From contig ONKB01000068.1 in the NCBI GenBank assembly GCA_900318305.1, forward strand, positions 1-37,040: 37,040 nucleotides of DNA, given 5' to 3'. The DNA is from an uncultured Prevotellaceae bacterium. GTDB lineage: Bacteria; Bacteroidota; Bacteroidia; Bacteroidales; Bacteroidaceae. The position numbers and the translations under genes were made by a program. The notes below the pieces were generated by a model. The model was not told the DNA's origin and did not search any database. It saw nothing but the letters and a program-made list of their open reading frames with translations. This document shows, one piece after another, positions 23,622-31,357 of the stretch (position 1 is the first letter of the stretch; each line of letters opens with the position of its first letter).

Positions 23622-24749
23622 TTATCTAAGTATAAATGTCTCGCTTATGTCCATTGAGTCTCCTGCATAGAAGTCAATGTTGATATGGTGCTTGGAAACA
23701 TGCATCTTGTATGACCCGGCGGCAGGGGAGTATGTGTATCGTTTTAATCCTGGGCGGTATTCGTCAAATAATGGAGTCTCGTCCTTGACAGGTGAGCCGT
23801 TGTCGAGTGTAGCCTGTTTTTTCCTTTTTTCACCATACTGGTCTGCACCCTGATACAATACTTTATACTTTCCGAGTTCTTCATTTGACCATACACTGTT
23901 CATTGTCATTTGGGTTATTCTTCCTCCGTCACCATGCCAGTCGGCAAATTCTGTTGAGTGAACATGTCCGCAAAGACAAACGACGTTACGTTGGGCAAAC
24001 AACTTCCTGAAATGTCTTCTGGCGGCGGTATGCTCTTTTGTGTTGCCACCGTGAAAGAACCATCTGCATGATCCTCCGTCAAAGGGGAATAAGGGGCCGT
24101 GAGTAATAACGAAAGTATGGCGTGCACCTTTGGTCTCTTTGAGCAGTTTCTCTATCTCCATGTCATCGGGGTTGTTGAAGTCGAGGACGATATATGCGTC
24201 TTTACCAATTGTAAAGCTGAAAGTAGTTTTTGTTATGGTTTTCCCCAGTTCTTCAGACATTCTCTTGGGCATGTATTTGTGATAGGTGGCTTTTGCATCG
24301 ACGCCGCGTATGTCATGATTGCCGACCACAGTAACGAAAGGCAGGTTGCCAAGTTCCTTCTTGAAGCTGTCCATGACATCGCTGAGCATCTTCTGGTGTA
24401 CTTCGCCTTTTCCACAGTCGCCTTGGATGAGATCGCCCATCTGGAATACCATGCGAGTGTCTGGAGTAATCAGTTTTGATGCTCTTTTCAGCATTCTGGG
24501 ACACCGTTCACGCCACATCTCGCCATTTCTGGCAAATTCGGCACGCTGAACACGATTGAGCCATTCCACTTTCTCATTGTAATTGGAATGATAAACGCTG
24601 GCAGGTTCTGTGTCATAGTGGGTATCTCCGAGGATGACTATTGAATATTCTTTATTTAACGTTTTTGCTTCAAGCGCAGCTAACTCGTCTGTCAATGCTA
24701 AACTTAACAAACCCGTTGCTGATAATGAAATGAAATGTCTCCTGTCCAT
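23622..24749 (-). CDS. Exported calcineurin-like phosphoesterase (paralogue A)
   Basis: A 375-residue protein beginning MDRRHFISLSATGLLSLAL, a twin-arginine-like export signal. Dimetal-site motifs are ILGDTHYDTEP, MGDLIQGDCG, VGNHDIRG, THGPLFPF and CGHVHSTE. It is clearly homologous along its whole length to the divergent protein at 24842-25954, sharing blocks such as RNGEMW, PFVTVVGNHDIRG and TQMTMNSVW. It is the first gene of the minus-strand run to gltS and the MBL gene. A -7 element TATATTTG lies at 24770-24777 (minus). Confidence 0.9.
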   Translation of the reverse strand: MDRRHFISLSATGLLSLALTDELAALEAKTLNKEYSIVILGDTHYDTEPASVYHSNYNEKVEWLNRVQRAEFARNGEMWRERCPRMLKRASKLITPDTRMVFQMGDLIQGDCGKGEVHQKMLSDVMDSFKKELGNLPFVTVVGNHDIRGVDAKATYHKYMPKRMSEELGKTITKTTFSFTIGKDAYIVLDFNNPDDMEIEKLLKETKGARHTFVITHGPLFPFDGGSCRWFFHGGNTKEHTAARRHFRKLFAQRNVVCLCGHVHSTEFADWHGDGGRITQMTMNSVWSNEELGKYKVLYQGADQYGEKRKKQATLDNGSPVKDETPLFDEYRPGLKRYTYSPAAGSYKMHVSKHHINIDFYAGDSMDISETFILR

Positions 24750-24769
24750 TTGATTTTGTTTTCTTTTGA

Positions 24770-24777
24770 CAAATATA
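24770..24777 (-). promoter_or_regulatory. -7 element of the phosphoesterase-gltS operon
   Basis: TATATTTG on the minus strand fits TAnnTTTG and is 21 bp before the ATG at 24749. No convincing -33 box is seen. Confidence 0.5.
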
Positions 24778-24810
24778 CAGAGTTTTTGGGAATCTAAAGA
24801 CTTTTTTATT

Positions 24811-24818
24811 TAATTTTG
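24811..24818 (+). promoter_or_regulatory. -7 element of the divergent phosphoesterase gene
   Basis: TAATTTTG with TTTG at 24785-24788, 22 bp upstream (slightly long). It is 24 bp before the ATG at 24842 and back to back with the operon promoter, so one regulator could control both directions. Confidence 0.6.
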
Positions 24819-24841
24819 TCTCAAGAACAATAAATTATATT

Positions 24842-25954
24842 ATGGACAGAAGAAAATTTTTAGCATTGTCATCCTTTGGCATGGCGAATCTTGCTTTATG
24901 TGACCAGTTTTCTTTGGTTAAGGCCTTAACAATTTCAGGAAGCTCTAAGTATAATATTGTTATCTTGGGTGATCTGCATTATGACACAGAACCGGATAGT
25001 GTTTACCATTCAAAATATGTTGATCCAAATGAGAAATCAAATAAGTTGCATCGCTCGGAGTTTGTTCGCAATGGCGAGATGTGGCGTAAGCGCTGTCCTG
25101 ACCTTTTGAAGCGTGCTTCTCGGTTAATTGACTCTGACACAAAATTTGTTTTGCAGATGGGTGATATCATCCAGGGTGATTGTGGTGATCCGGATATTCA
25201 TAAGAAGATGCTTTCCGACGCTATAGAAGTGGTGAAGTCACAAGTAACCGATAAGCTGCCTTTCGTTACTGTTGTCGGCAATCATGATATCAGAGGAACA
25301 CAAGCCAAAGAGGCATATCATGAATTTATGCCTGCGGTGATGTCTTCTGAGTTGGGACAACCTGTTACTAACACATCATTTTGTTTTAATGTAGGCGACG
25401 ATGTCTTTATTGTTATTGATTTTAACGATCCGGAACCAGCATTATTTGATGAGATGTTGGAGAAAACAAAAAATGCCCGCCATACATTTATCGTTTCTCA
25501 TGGGACTGTATTCCCTTCTGTCGGAGGATATCCCACTTGGTATTTGTTTGGTGGACGGAAGAGTCCTGCTAACCCAGAAATGTCAAAGCATTTCTTGACT
25601 GAGTTTGCCAAACGCAATGCGATTGTGCTGGCAGGCCATACTCACCTGACCGAGCTTTTTGACTGGTATGGCTATGGCGGTCATATTACTCAAATGACCA
25701 TGAATAGTGTATGGGGAAGACCTGGCAATGGTGAATATAAGGTTTTATGTGATGATCCCAAGAAATATGGTCCGTTCTCTGAGAAGGATGCCAAATATAA
25801 GGATTTGTTCACGCCGTACATCCCCGACTTGAAGAGATATAATGTCTCTGCTGCTGCCGGCTCATATAAGTTGAACATTTCGGCCAAAACCATTACTGTT
25901 GATTTCTATGCGGGATGTTCTGAAAAACGCAGTCACCAGTTTAAGCTACGATAG
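24842..25954 (+). CDS. Exported calcineurin-like phosphoesterase (paralogue B)
   Basis: A 370-residue protein starting MDRRKFLALSSFGM, a twin-arginine-like signal. The dimetal motifs are ILGDLHYDTEP, MGDIIQGDCGD, VGNHDIRG, SHGTVF and AGHTHLTE. By eye about half its residues match paralogue A, without gaps in the catalytic blocks. The two genes stand head to head 92 bp apart, an inverted gene duplication. The insert after SHGTVFPSVGG differs (TWYLFGGRKSP against a basic HGGNTKEH stretch), so substrate preference may have diverged. It ends in a strong bidirectional terminator. Confidence 0.9.
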   Translation: MDRRKFLALSSFGMANLALCDQFSLVKALTISGSSKYNIVILGDLHYDTEPDSVYHSKYVDPNEKSNKLHRSEFVRNGEMWRKRCPDLLKRASRLIDSDTKFVLQMGDIIQGDCGDPDIHKKMLSDAIEVVKSQVTDKLPFVTVVGNHDIRGTQAKEAYHEFMPAVMSSELGQPVTNTSFCFNVGDDVFIVIDFNDPEPALFDEMLEKTKNARHTFIVSHGTVFPSVGGYPTWYLFGGRKSPANPEMSKHFLTEFAKRNAIVLAGHTHLTELFDWYGYGGHITQMTMNSVWGRPGNGEYKVLCDDPKKYGPFSEKDAKYKDLFTPYIPDLKRYNVSAAAGSYKLNISAKTITVDFYAGCSEKRSHQFKLR

Positions 25955-25971
25955 AAATATGCTGAATATAA

Positions 25972-26005
25972 ACAGGGGGATGGTTCTCGAGAATCATCCC
26001 CCTGT
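25972..26005. terminator. Bidirectional terminator
   Basis: ACAGGGGGATGGTTCTC and GAGAATCATCCCCCTGT form a 17-bp stem with one G-U and almost no loop. It lies between convergent stops at 25954 and 26031. Confidence 0.85.
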
Positions 26006-26030
26006 CAAATATATAGGGTGTCAGTCCTGA

Positions 26031-27443
26031 CTAGGGCAGATACACGCCATCTTCTTTGAGAGTCTTGACAAGCTCCTCAGTGTTTAGTTCTTTGGGAGAA
26101 GTATTCTTTGCAACAGACATCGCGGCTGCTGTGCCGGCGGCCTGTCCCATGGCGAAGCAGGGAGGGATAACGCGTATCGCAGCCATGACGGGACGTTCTG
26201 CGGAGGCACAGCGTCCGGCTACAAGCATGTTGTCAATATTTTTGGGTAGCAAAGCTCTGTAAGGAACATAATAGGGTTCATTGGTGTTCCTGGCCACATA
26301 TTCTACGCGTCCTTTTCTGTGTATGTCCATACTGTTGGCACAGCAGAAAATAGGGTCGGGATATTTTACGGAGTTCTTGGCGTCTTCAGCTGTGACAGTA
26401 TATACGCCGTCAATACGGCGTGTCTCCCTGACTCCAAGCTGGTCGGCTGTGGCGGCAAGTTCACAATTCTCACATCCTTTGACATATTTGCGAAGGAATT
26501 TGACGATAATGGCGGCTTGTTCCCTTCCTGTGACTTCAGCATCGGTTATTTGCTTGGGATCTAATCCGTCCACGCTGTCGTTCTGAGCCATGTTGACCGT
26601 ATAGGTGCCGTCAAGATTCTCAAACAACGCTATCTTCTGACGCCATATAGGGAATTCGCCAGCTTCTCTTGCGGCAAGGATTTCCCTCATATAGAACTGT
26701 CCTTCAAAGTCATTCTTCTTCTTGCATTCTTCATTGTGGGCATCCATGGCGGCCTTGTTGACATTGCGTACGGTAAAGAAAAGTGATGAGGCTTGGATGT
26801 CGCCATTACCATCACCATAGATATAAGGTACACCGGCAGACTCTGCTACATCACCGTCGCCGGTACAGTCAATATAGTTCTTGGCGGTAATCTTCCATAT
26901 TCCAGCCTTGGTGGCAAAATATGCGGCGGTTATTTTGTTGTCCTTGGTATCTGTCTTGACAAACAGCAGATGATAAAGTAGCTCAACCCCGGCATCCTTG
27001 CAGAAATCCTCGGCGGTTTTCTTGAAGCATTCATAGTCAAATGTTGTAAGGCCGTGATGACCTTTGTCACGGTAGGCAGTTAAAGAGCCTATCTCCGATT
27101 TAAGTGGATGTATTGCACCGCCCACAGCTACCATGCTGTCTACAAATTCCTCAAAAAAGCCGCGGATAATAAGCGTTTTGCCGTCTGGGGTAGTAGAAGA
27201 CATTAACGGGGCGACAAGTCCTGATGTCGCCATGCCCCCGAGGCATCCGTTGCGTTCTGCCAGTATTGTCTTGGCTCCCTTGCGCGCAGAGCATATGGCG
27301 GCAGAAAGGCCCGCTGGACCACCTCCAATAACCAGAACGTCACAATCGAAGGTTCGGGTGACAGGCAGGTTGATTTCATTCTTGTTGTTTGAACAATTTG
27401 CAAACATAGCGATAATACTGATGATTAAACAAATTCTCTTCAT
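26031..27443 (-). CDS. FAD-dependent oxidoreductase lipoprotein
   Basis: A 470-residue protein with a lipoprotein signal (LIISIIAMFANC, lipidation at C17). The FAD-binding Rossmann motif is VLVIGGGPAGLSAA (G40-G45), followed by LAERNGCLGGMATSG, characteristic of the FAD_oxidored family (PF12831-type). IDCTGDGDVAESAGVPY and MLVAGRCASAERPVMAA are further FAD-contact signatures. A lipid-anchored flavoprotein must bind FAD after export, or be folded and moved by another path, which is unusual. Substrate unknown; relatives sit beside glycan and lipid catabolism genes. A second secreted member lies at 31358. Own -7 element TATCTTTG at 27492-27499 (minus). Confidence 0.9.
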   Translation of the reverse strand: MKRICLIISIIAMFANCSNNKNEINLPVTRTFDCDVLVIGGGPAGLSAAICSARKGAKTILAERNGCLGGMATSGLVAPLMSSTTPDGKTLIIRGFFEEFVDSMVAVGGAIHPLKSEIGSLTAYRDKGHHGLTTFDYECFKKTAEDFCKDAGVELLYHLLFVKTDTKDNKITAAYFATKAGIWKITAKNYIDCTGDGDVAESAGVPYIYGDGNGDIQASSLFFTVRNVNKAAMDAHNEECKKKNDFEGQFYMREILAAREAGEFPIWRQKIALFENLDGTYTVNMAQNDSVDGLDPKQITDAEVTGREQAAIIVKFLRKYVKGCENCELAATADQLGVRETRRIDGVYTVTAEDAKNSVKYPDPIFCCANSMDIHRKGRVEYVARNTNEPYYVPYRALLPKNIDNMLVAGRCASAERPVMAAIRVIPPCFAMGQAAGTAAAMSVAKNTSPKELNTEELVKTLKEDGVYLP

Positions 27444-27491
27444 GCTGTATGATTTAATTCTTGTTAATGTTTTGTTGTTGAGTTTATTTTA

Positions 27492-27499
27492 CAAAGATA
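27492..27499 (-). promoter_or_regulatory. -7 element TATCTTTG
   Basis: The minus-strand TATCTTTG has TTG at 27521-27523, 21 bp upstream, inside the end of the patatin gene. It leaves a 48-nt leader before the ATG at 27443. Confidence 0.6.
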
Positions 27500-27506
27500 A
27501 TATATC

Positions 27507-28472
27507 TCAGGTCTTGGAGGCAAGTTTCTTCTTAAGTTTTTTCAATTCTGGCATGGCCTTCTTCCCGGCAGCTTCTCCCAGGAGAATCATCTGTATGATG
27601 TCTGTGCGCTTAAACTCCAATGCGTTATATCCTTTTAAGTCGGGATGTATGTATATATCGGCATCCTTTATGTTCTGATTGTATTTCTTGAGGTCTGGGC
27701 GGGTGATGCTCCACCTGATTAAGGTGTTCAAGGGATGAGGGCTAACTTTTATGTCACGGTTTTTCTCCTTCCGTTGCTTCTGGGTGAGGTCGATGGCGAT
27801 GACTATATCGGCACCCATTTTGCGGGCCACATCTACGGGTAGATTGTTCAACAGACCTCCGTCGGCCAACAACATGGTGTCTATGGCCACGGGCTTATAA
27901 ATAAATGGTATGGACATGCTCGCTCTCATTGCCAGCGGTAGATAGCCTTTGTCTAAAACTACTTCTTTGAATGAGTTGATATCTACGGCTATACATCTGA
28001 ACGGAATGGGTAATTTGTTGAAATCTATTGAGTCATGTCTTTTTGTTAAAGCATCGAATTTGGTGGTTAGGCTGTCTCCATACATCATTCCGAATCCTTT
28101 TTTCTTGTTTTTCCTGTGACCTGCCGGAAATCCCAGAATCCGGGTGCCGGTGGAATCGTGTTTGTAGATAGACTTCGACTTTATGTCCCTGCTTGTCAGG
28201 AGTGAGAGCCATTCCTGGTTGCGAAAGAGAGAGTCGATTTGTTCCGCATTATACCCCACAGCATAGAGCCCGCCTACAATAGACCCTATGCTTGTGCCTA
28301 CGATGAAGTCTATGGGGATTTGTGATTTCTCGATATATTTCAGAACCCCTATTTCTGCAGCACCTTTGGCACCGCCTCCTCCAAGTACCAGACCTACTTT
28401 TGGCCTGTGGGCAGCAAGGCAGGCTGAAGAAGCTAACAGGAAAACGATGATTAGTTTTTTACAAACTTGCAT
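27507..28472 (-). CDS. Exported patatin-like phospholipase
   Basis: A 321-residue protein with signal peptide (LIIVFLLASSACLAA). Patatin motifs are complete: oxyanion loop GGGGAKGAAEIG, nucleophile elbow VGTSIGS (S61), and LADGGLLNN (catalytic D204). It should hydrolyse acyl chains from phospholipids. Many Bacteroidetes homologues continue into a POTRA and outer-membrane barrel (about 750 residues); this one stops after the catalytic domain with a lysine-rich end, KKLKKKLASK. Its start overlaps the end of the GDPD-EEP gene by 22 bp, so translation is likely coupled. Confidence 0.93.
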   Translation of the reverse strand: MQVCKKLIIVFLLASSACLAAHRPKVGLVLGGGGAKGAAEIGVLKYIEKSQIPIDFIVGTSIGSIVGGLYAVGYNAEQIDSLFRNQEWLSLLTSRDIKSKSIYKHDSTGTRILGFPAGHRKNKKKGFGMMYGDSLTTKFDALTKRHDSIDFNKLPIPFRCIAVDINSFKEVVLDKGYLPLAMRASMSIPFIYKPVAIDTMLLADGGLLNNLPVDVARKMGADIVIAIDLTQKQRKEKNRDIKVSPHPLNTLIRWSITRPDLKKYNQNIKDADIYIHPDLKGYNALEFKRTDIIQMILLGEAAGKKAMPELKKLKKKLASKT

Positions 28473-31135
28473 GAATGATTCTGGATGGCGATAATGTATA
28501 GCCCTCTGTGTAGCTCCTCAACGTTGATTTGCTGGATGTGGCAATTGCTGTCAAAGGTGTAACCCTTTATTTTCTGTCCGTTGACATCATAGATGGTGGC
28601 ATTTCTGACTGGAGATGCGCTCTCAATGTTCAAGACATTTGAACACAGAGTGGGGTAGATTCTTACAGTCTCTGGTGTCGTAGATACGGGTGATTTAATA
28701 TGGGTTGTGTTGGTGTATAAGTGATAAACGGCGATGCCGTTGCCGTAGTTGTATTCTGATAGCAGGATGGAGTTGTCTGCCAGTTTCTCTGCTTTGAAAA
28801 ACTGGGCGTGCGAGATGTTTTTTACACCTGCATCTCCCAGGGAGGGGCCGGAGAGCAAAACGCTATCTCCTGCGCTAAGGTCTCTTATGGTGAAGCCACC
28901 GTTGAAATTTGTCCCGGATGGATGGAGCAGCAAATGATGGTCGTCCAGATTAAAACTCACTCCTCCTGTAGTAGCGCAGAGGTTTGGGACTCTGGTCGAA
29001 TTCTGCGTGAGATAAATTCCTTGGTCAATACCGTCAAACAGATAAATGCCTTTTGATTTTACCTGATAGAAGAATCTCCCGGGGTTATTGTCTATGGGTA
29101 GGACATAACTGTCACTTCCAGCAACCTCCAGTGGCCCGCAGGATAGAATCTCCTCGAGTTTACCCTCCTTGACTTTCAGGATATCTACATATTTCTGGCT
29201 ATTGGGATAATAATAAACGTAGCCGCCTTCCTTGGAGAAAATATTGCCACTGGCTGATATATATTTGGTCTTTCCAGGATGAGGCAAAGAGAAGTCCACT
29301 ACAGCGTTTGTTTTTTCCTCTGTGTTATAAAGAATTATCTGGTTAGGGGTTGAACTGTTTTCATCGTTAGATAGAATGAGATTGTTCTTGTCATCACAGG
29401 TGATGCCATAGGATGAGCTTCCTTGGGCATAGGAGAGTATAGTGGTGTCGGCGCTGTTGTTCAACGGATATGCCAGCAATTTTCTTGTGCTGCAGTCGTT
29501 GGTATATATTGTGCCGTCAATGGCTGTTCCCTGATATGCAGAGTTGTATGGAGAGTTTGTTCTTGCAGGAAATCCCCCGGGGAGAGAGTTGGTTGCCGTA
29601 CAACGGCTGAAAATAGTCTCCATGTGCAGGGCAAGAGGCTCAATGGTATTCTCTAATGGCCATGTCATGGTAACATATATCGGACGATGGTCTGAGACAT
29701 AGGGCTGGTTGATTACAGCCTTGTCGGTCAGATTGACATCTTTACCCTTGACGCTTGCTTTGTAAACGGCGATGTAGTCAATGCAGCGGTTGGGGTTATT
29801 GGCGGGATATGTATATTGGTTCACGTCAGACAAAATGGTGAAATCCTTTTTGAATAATTCTATCTCGGAGGATGTGGGAAAGGCATTGAAGTCGCCGGCG
29901 ATAAAAAATGGTTTGTGGCATGATTTGGCATACTCTGATATTATCTCAAATGAGGAGATTCTGTTTTCCTGTTCCTGATGGCACAAGTGTGTACAGGCGA
30001 AGATGAAGTTCTTGAACTCGCATACAAGCATGGCTCTGGCTTCCTTCCCGGGCAGGGGAACCTTCTGGGTTTTGACGGGCTTCTCCTTGCTCAGTATGCC
30101 GATACCATATGAGCCGCCATTATAGGCGATGGTTCTGGTGTATGAACCATTCATGCCTGTAAGTCTGCTGAGGTCTGCAATCTGGTATTTTGAACTCCTT
30201 TTGTTGCAGCTGTCAAGTTCCTGCACGGCTACTACGTCGGGCATGTTGCTCAGGATGACGTCAGCGGTTTTGCTCTCGTCAACAACGCCGTCCGAACCGG
30301 CGCAATGCCTTACATTGAACGACATGAGGCGCATGTCGTCCCAGTTGGGATATTCCAAGGCAGGCATGGATGACGGGTCAAGGTAGTCGCAGGTCATCAT
30401 ATATACCCCCATGCCGGCGTAGAGAGAATAGTTTGTAGCGGAATTGACTGTCCAGACAGCAACCTGTAATCCGGCATTGTGGAATTTCCTGACAGTCTCG
30501 GCGTCAAAATATCCGGCCTGAATGCTGGGATCGACTTTCCATGTGACACACCAGTCAAAATGATTTGCCCAGTATTCTCCTGTCAGGAATTGACATTTCA
30601 GGCCGGGGTAGTTTGTCCGGATATATTCAATGGATTTCTTCATCGAGGTCAGGAATACAGCCTTTGACTGTAAACCGTAAGATTCAACCAGCGCATACAG
30701 TCCGGGGAAATTCGTCATGCTGTTATTGTTGATGCCTGTTGTCCATTTCAACTCAATGACAGGTATGACATTGTATTTCTTGCAGATGGCCAGGTATTCG
30801 GCTACCGTGCAGATCTTCCCCTTGTAAGTAATGCCGCCTCTTGTCTGTGACAGATTCTCGGCTTTCAGTTCTTCCAGCGTGGCGTTTGCCACGGTGAGAG
30901 AGCCCCCAAGGCTTGTGGTTGTCTCGTCATGACAAATGACATACTGGCCGTCTTTAGTTACTCTCACATCACATTCAAGGCCGCCATATCCGTATATTTC
31001 CACGCCATTGGTGTATGCCTCTACCGTGTTTTGTACGCCCGTGTACCCGCCGCGATGCCCTATGAAAATAGGCTTCCATGCATAGCCTTTGACTATAAGG
31101 CAGAGCGATATTATGATAATTGCTGACAGTTTCAT
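28451..31135 (-). CDS. GDPD-EEP fusion protein with type IX secretion signal
   Basis: An 894-residue three-part secreted protein. After the signal peptide (to about residue 19), residues 22-255 form a glycerophosphodiester phosphodiesterase: GHRGG (H27, R28), LECDV (E54, D56), CHDETT (H69) and IELKW. Residues 268-491 form an EEP-fold hydrolase: MSFNVRH, VQELD (E306), ACTHL (H383), AGDFNAFP (D415, N417), and VSDHRPI (H483). Residues about 505-815 are a beta-rich stretch of unclear type. The last 75 residues (RIYPTLCSNVLNI, ATIYDVNGQKIKG, LHRGLYIIAI, KFVKN) are a type A type IX sorting domain. Two different phosphodiesterase active sites on one chain are rare. Confidence 0.92.
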   Translation of the reverse strand: MKLSAIIIISLCLIVKGYAWKPIFIGHRGGYTGVQNTVEAYTNGVEIYGYGGLECDVRVTKDGQYVICHDETTTSLGGSLTVANATLEELKAENLSQTRGGITYKGKICTVAEYLAICKKYNVIPVIELKWTTGINNNSMTNFPGLYALVESYGLQSKAVFLTSMKKSIEYIRTNYPGLKCQFLTGEYWANHFDWCVTWKVDPSIQAGYFDAETVRKFHNAGLQVAVWTVNSATNYSLYAGMGVYMMTCDYLDPSSMPALEYPNWDDMRLMSFNVRHCAGSDGVVDESKTADVILSNMPDVVAVQELDSCNKRSSKYQIADLSRLTGMNGSYTRTIAYNGGSYGIGILSKEKPVKTQKVPLPGKEARAMLVCEFKNFIFACTHLCHQEQENRISSFEIISEYAKSCHKPFFIAGDFNAFPTSSEIELFKKDFTILSDVNQYTYPANNPNRCIDYIAVYKASVKGKDVNLTDKAVINQPYVSDHRPIYVTMTWPLENTIEPLALHMETIFSRCTATNSLPGGFPARTNSPYNSAYQGTAIDGTIYTNDCSTRKLLAYPLNNSADTTILSYAQGSSSYGITCDDKNNLILSNDENSSTPNQIILYNTEEKTNAVVDFSLPHPGKTKYISASGNIFSKEGGYVYYYPNSQKYVDILKVKEGKLEEILSCGPLEVAGSDSYVLPIDNNPGRFFYQVKSKGIYLFDGIDQGIYLTQNSTRVPNLCATTGGVSFNLDDHHLLLHPSGTNFNGGFTIRDLSAGDSVLLSGPSLGDAGVKNISHAQFFKAEKLADNSILLSEYNYGNGIAVYHLYTNTTHIKSPVSTTPETVRIYPTLCSNVLNIESASPVRNATIYDVNGQKIKGYTFDSNCHIQQINVEELHRGLYIIAIQNHSCKFVKN

Positions 31136-31155
31136 TTTGATAGTTATTTACTATA

Positions 31156-31163
31156 CAAAAATA
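31156..31163 (-). promoter_or_regulatory. -7 element of the GDPD-EEP/patatin operon
   Basis: TATTTTTG on the minus strand fits TAnnTTTG, 21 bp before the ATG at 31135. No clear -33 box. Confidence 0.5.
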
Positions 31164-31293
31164 CACTTTTTATTGCTTATATGCGTGCGAATTTGAGGAT
31201 ATTTTTATTCAATAGGGACGATAGGTCAACTAAGCCTTATAGGGCTTTAACTTGCTGTTTTAGTTGCTCTCGCTCGGAAAAACTAAAAATAAA

Positions 31294-31325
31294 TTTGGCT
31301 TTTCGCTCGCTTATTCGTAACTTTG
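31294..31325 (+). promoter_or_regulatory. Consensus promoter within a TCGCTCG direct repeat
   Basis: TTTG (31294-31297), 20 bp, TAACTTTG (31318-31325). The 7-mer TCGCTCG occurs at 31270-31276 and 31303-31309, exactly 33 bp apart, the second inside the promoter spacer. It places the start near 31332 and excludes any coding start upstream of 31358. Confidence 0.8.
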
Positions 31326-31357
31326 AAAAATTAACTGAATATTTAAATAATTTCATA

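Noticed and set aside
31181..31357. N-terminal extension of the FAD oxidoreductase
   Set aside because: It would be upstream of the consensus promoter at 31294-31325 and would place the signal peptide 60 residues inside the protein.
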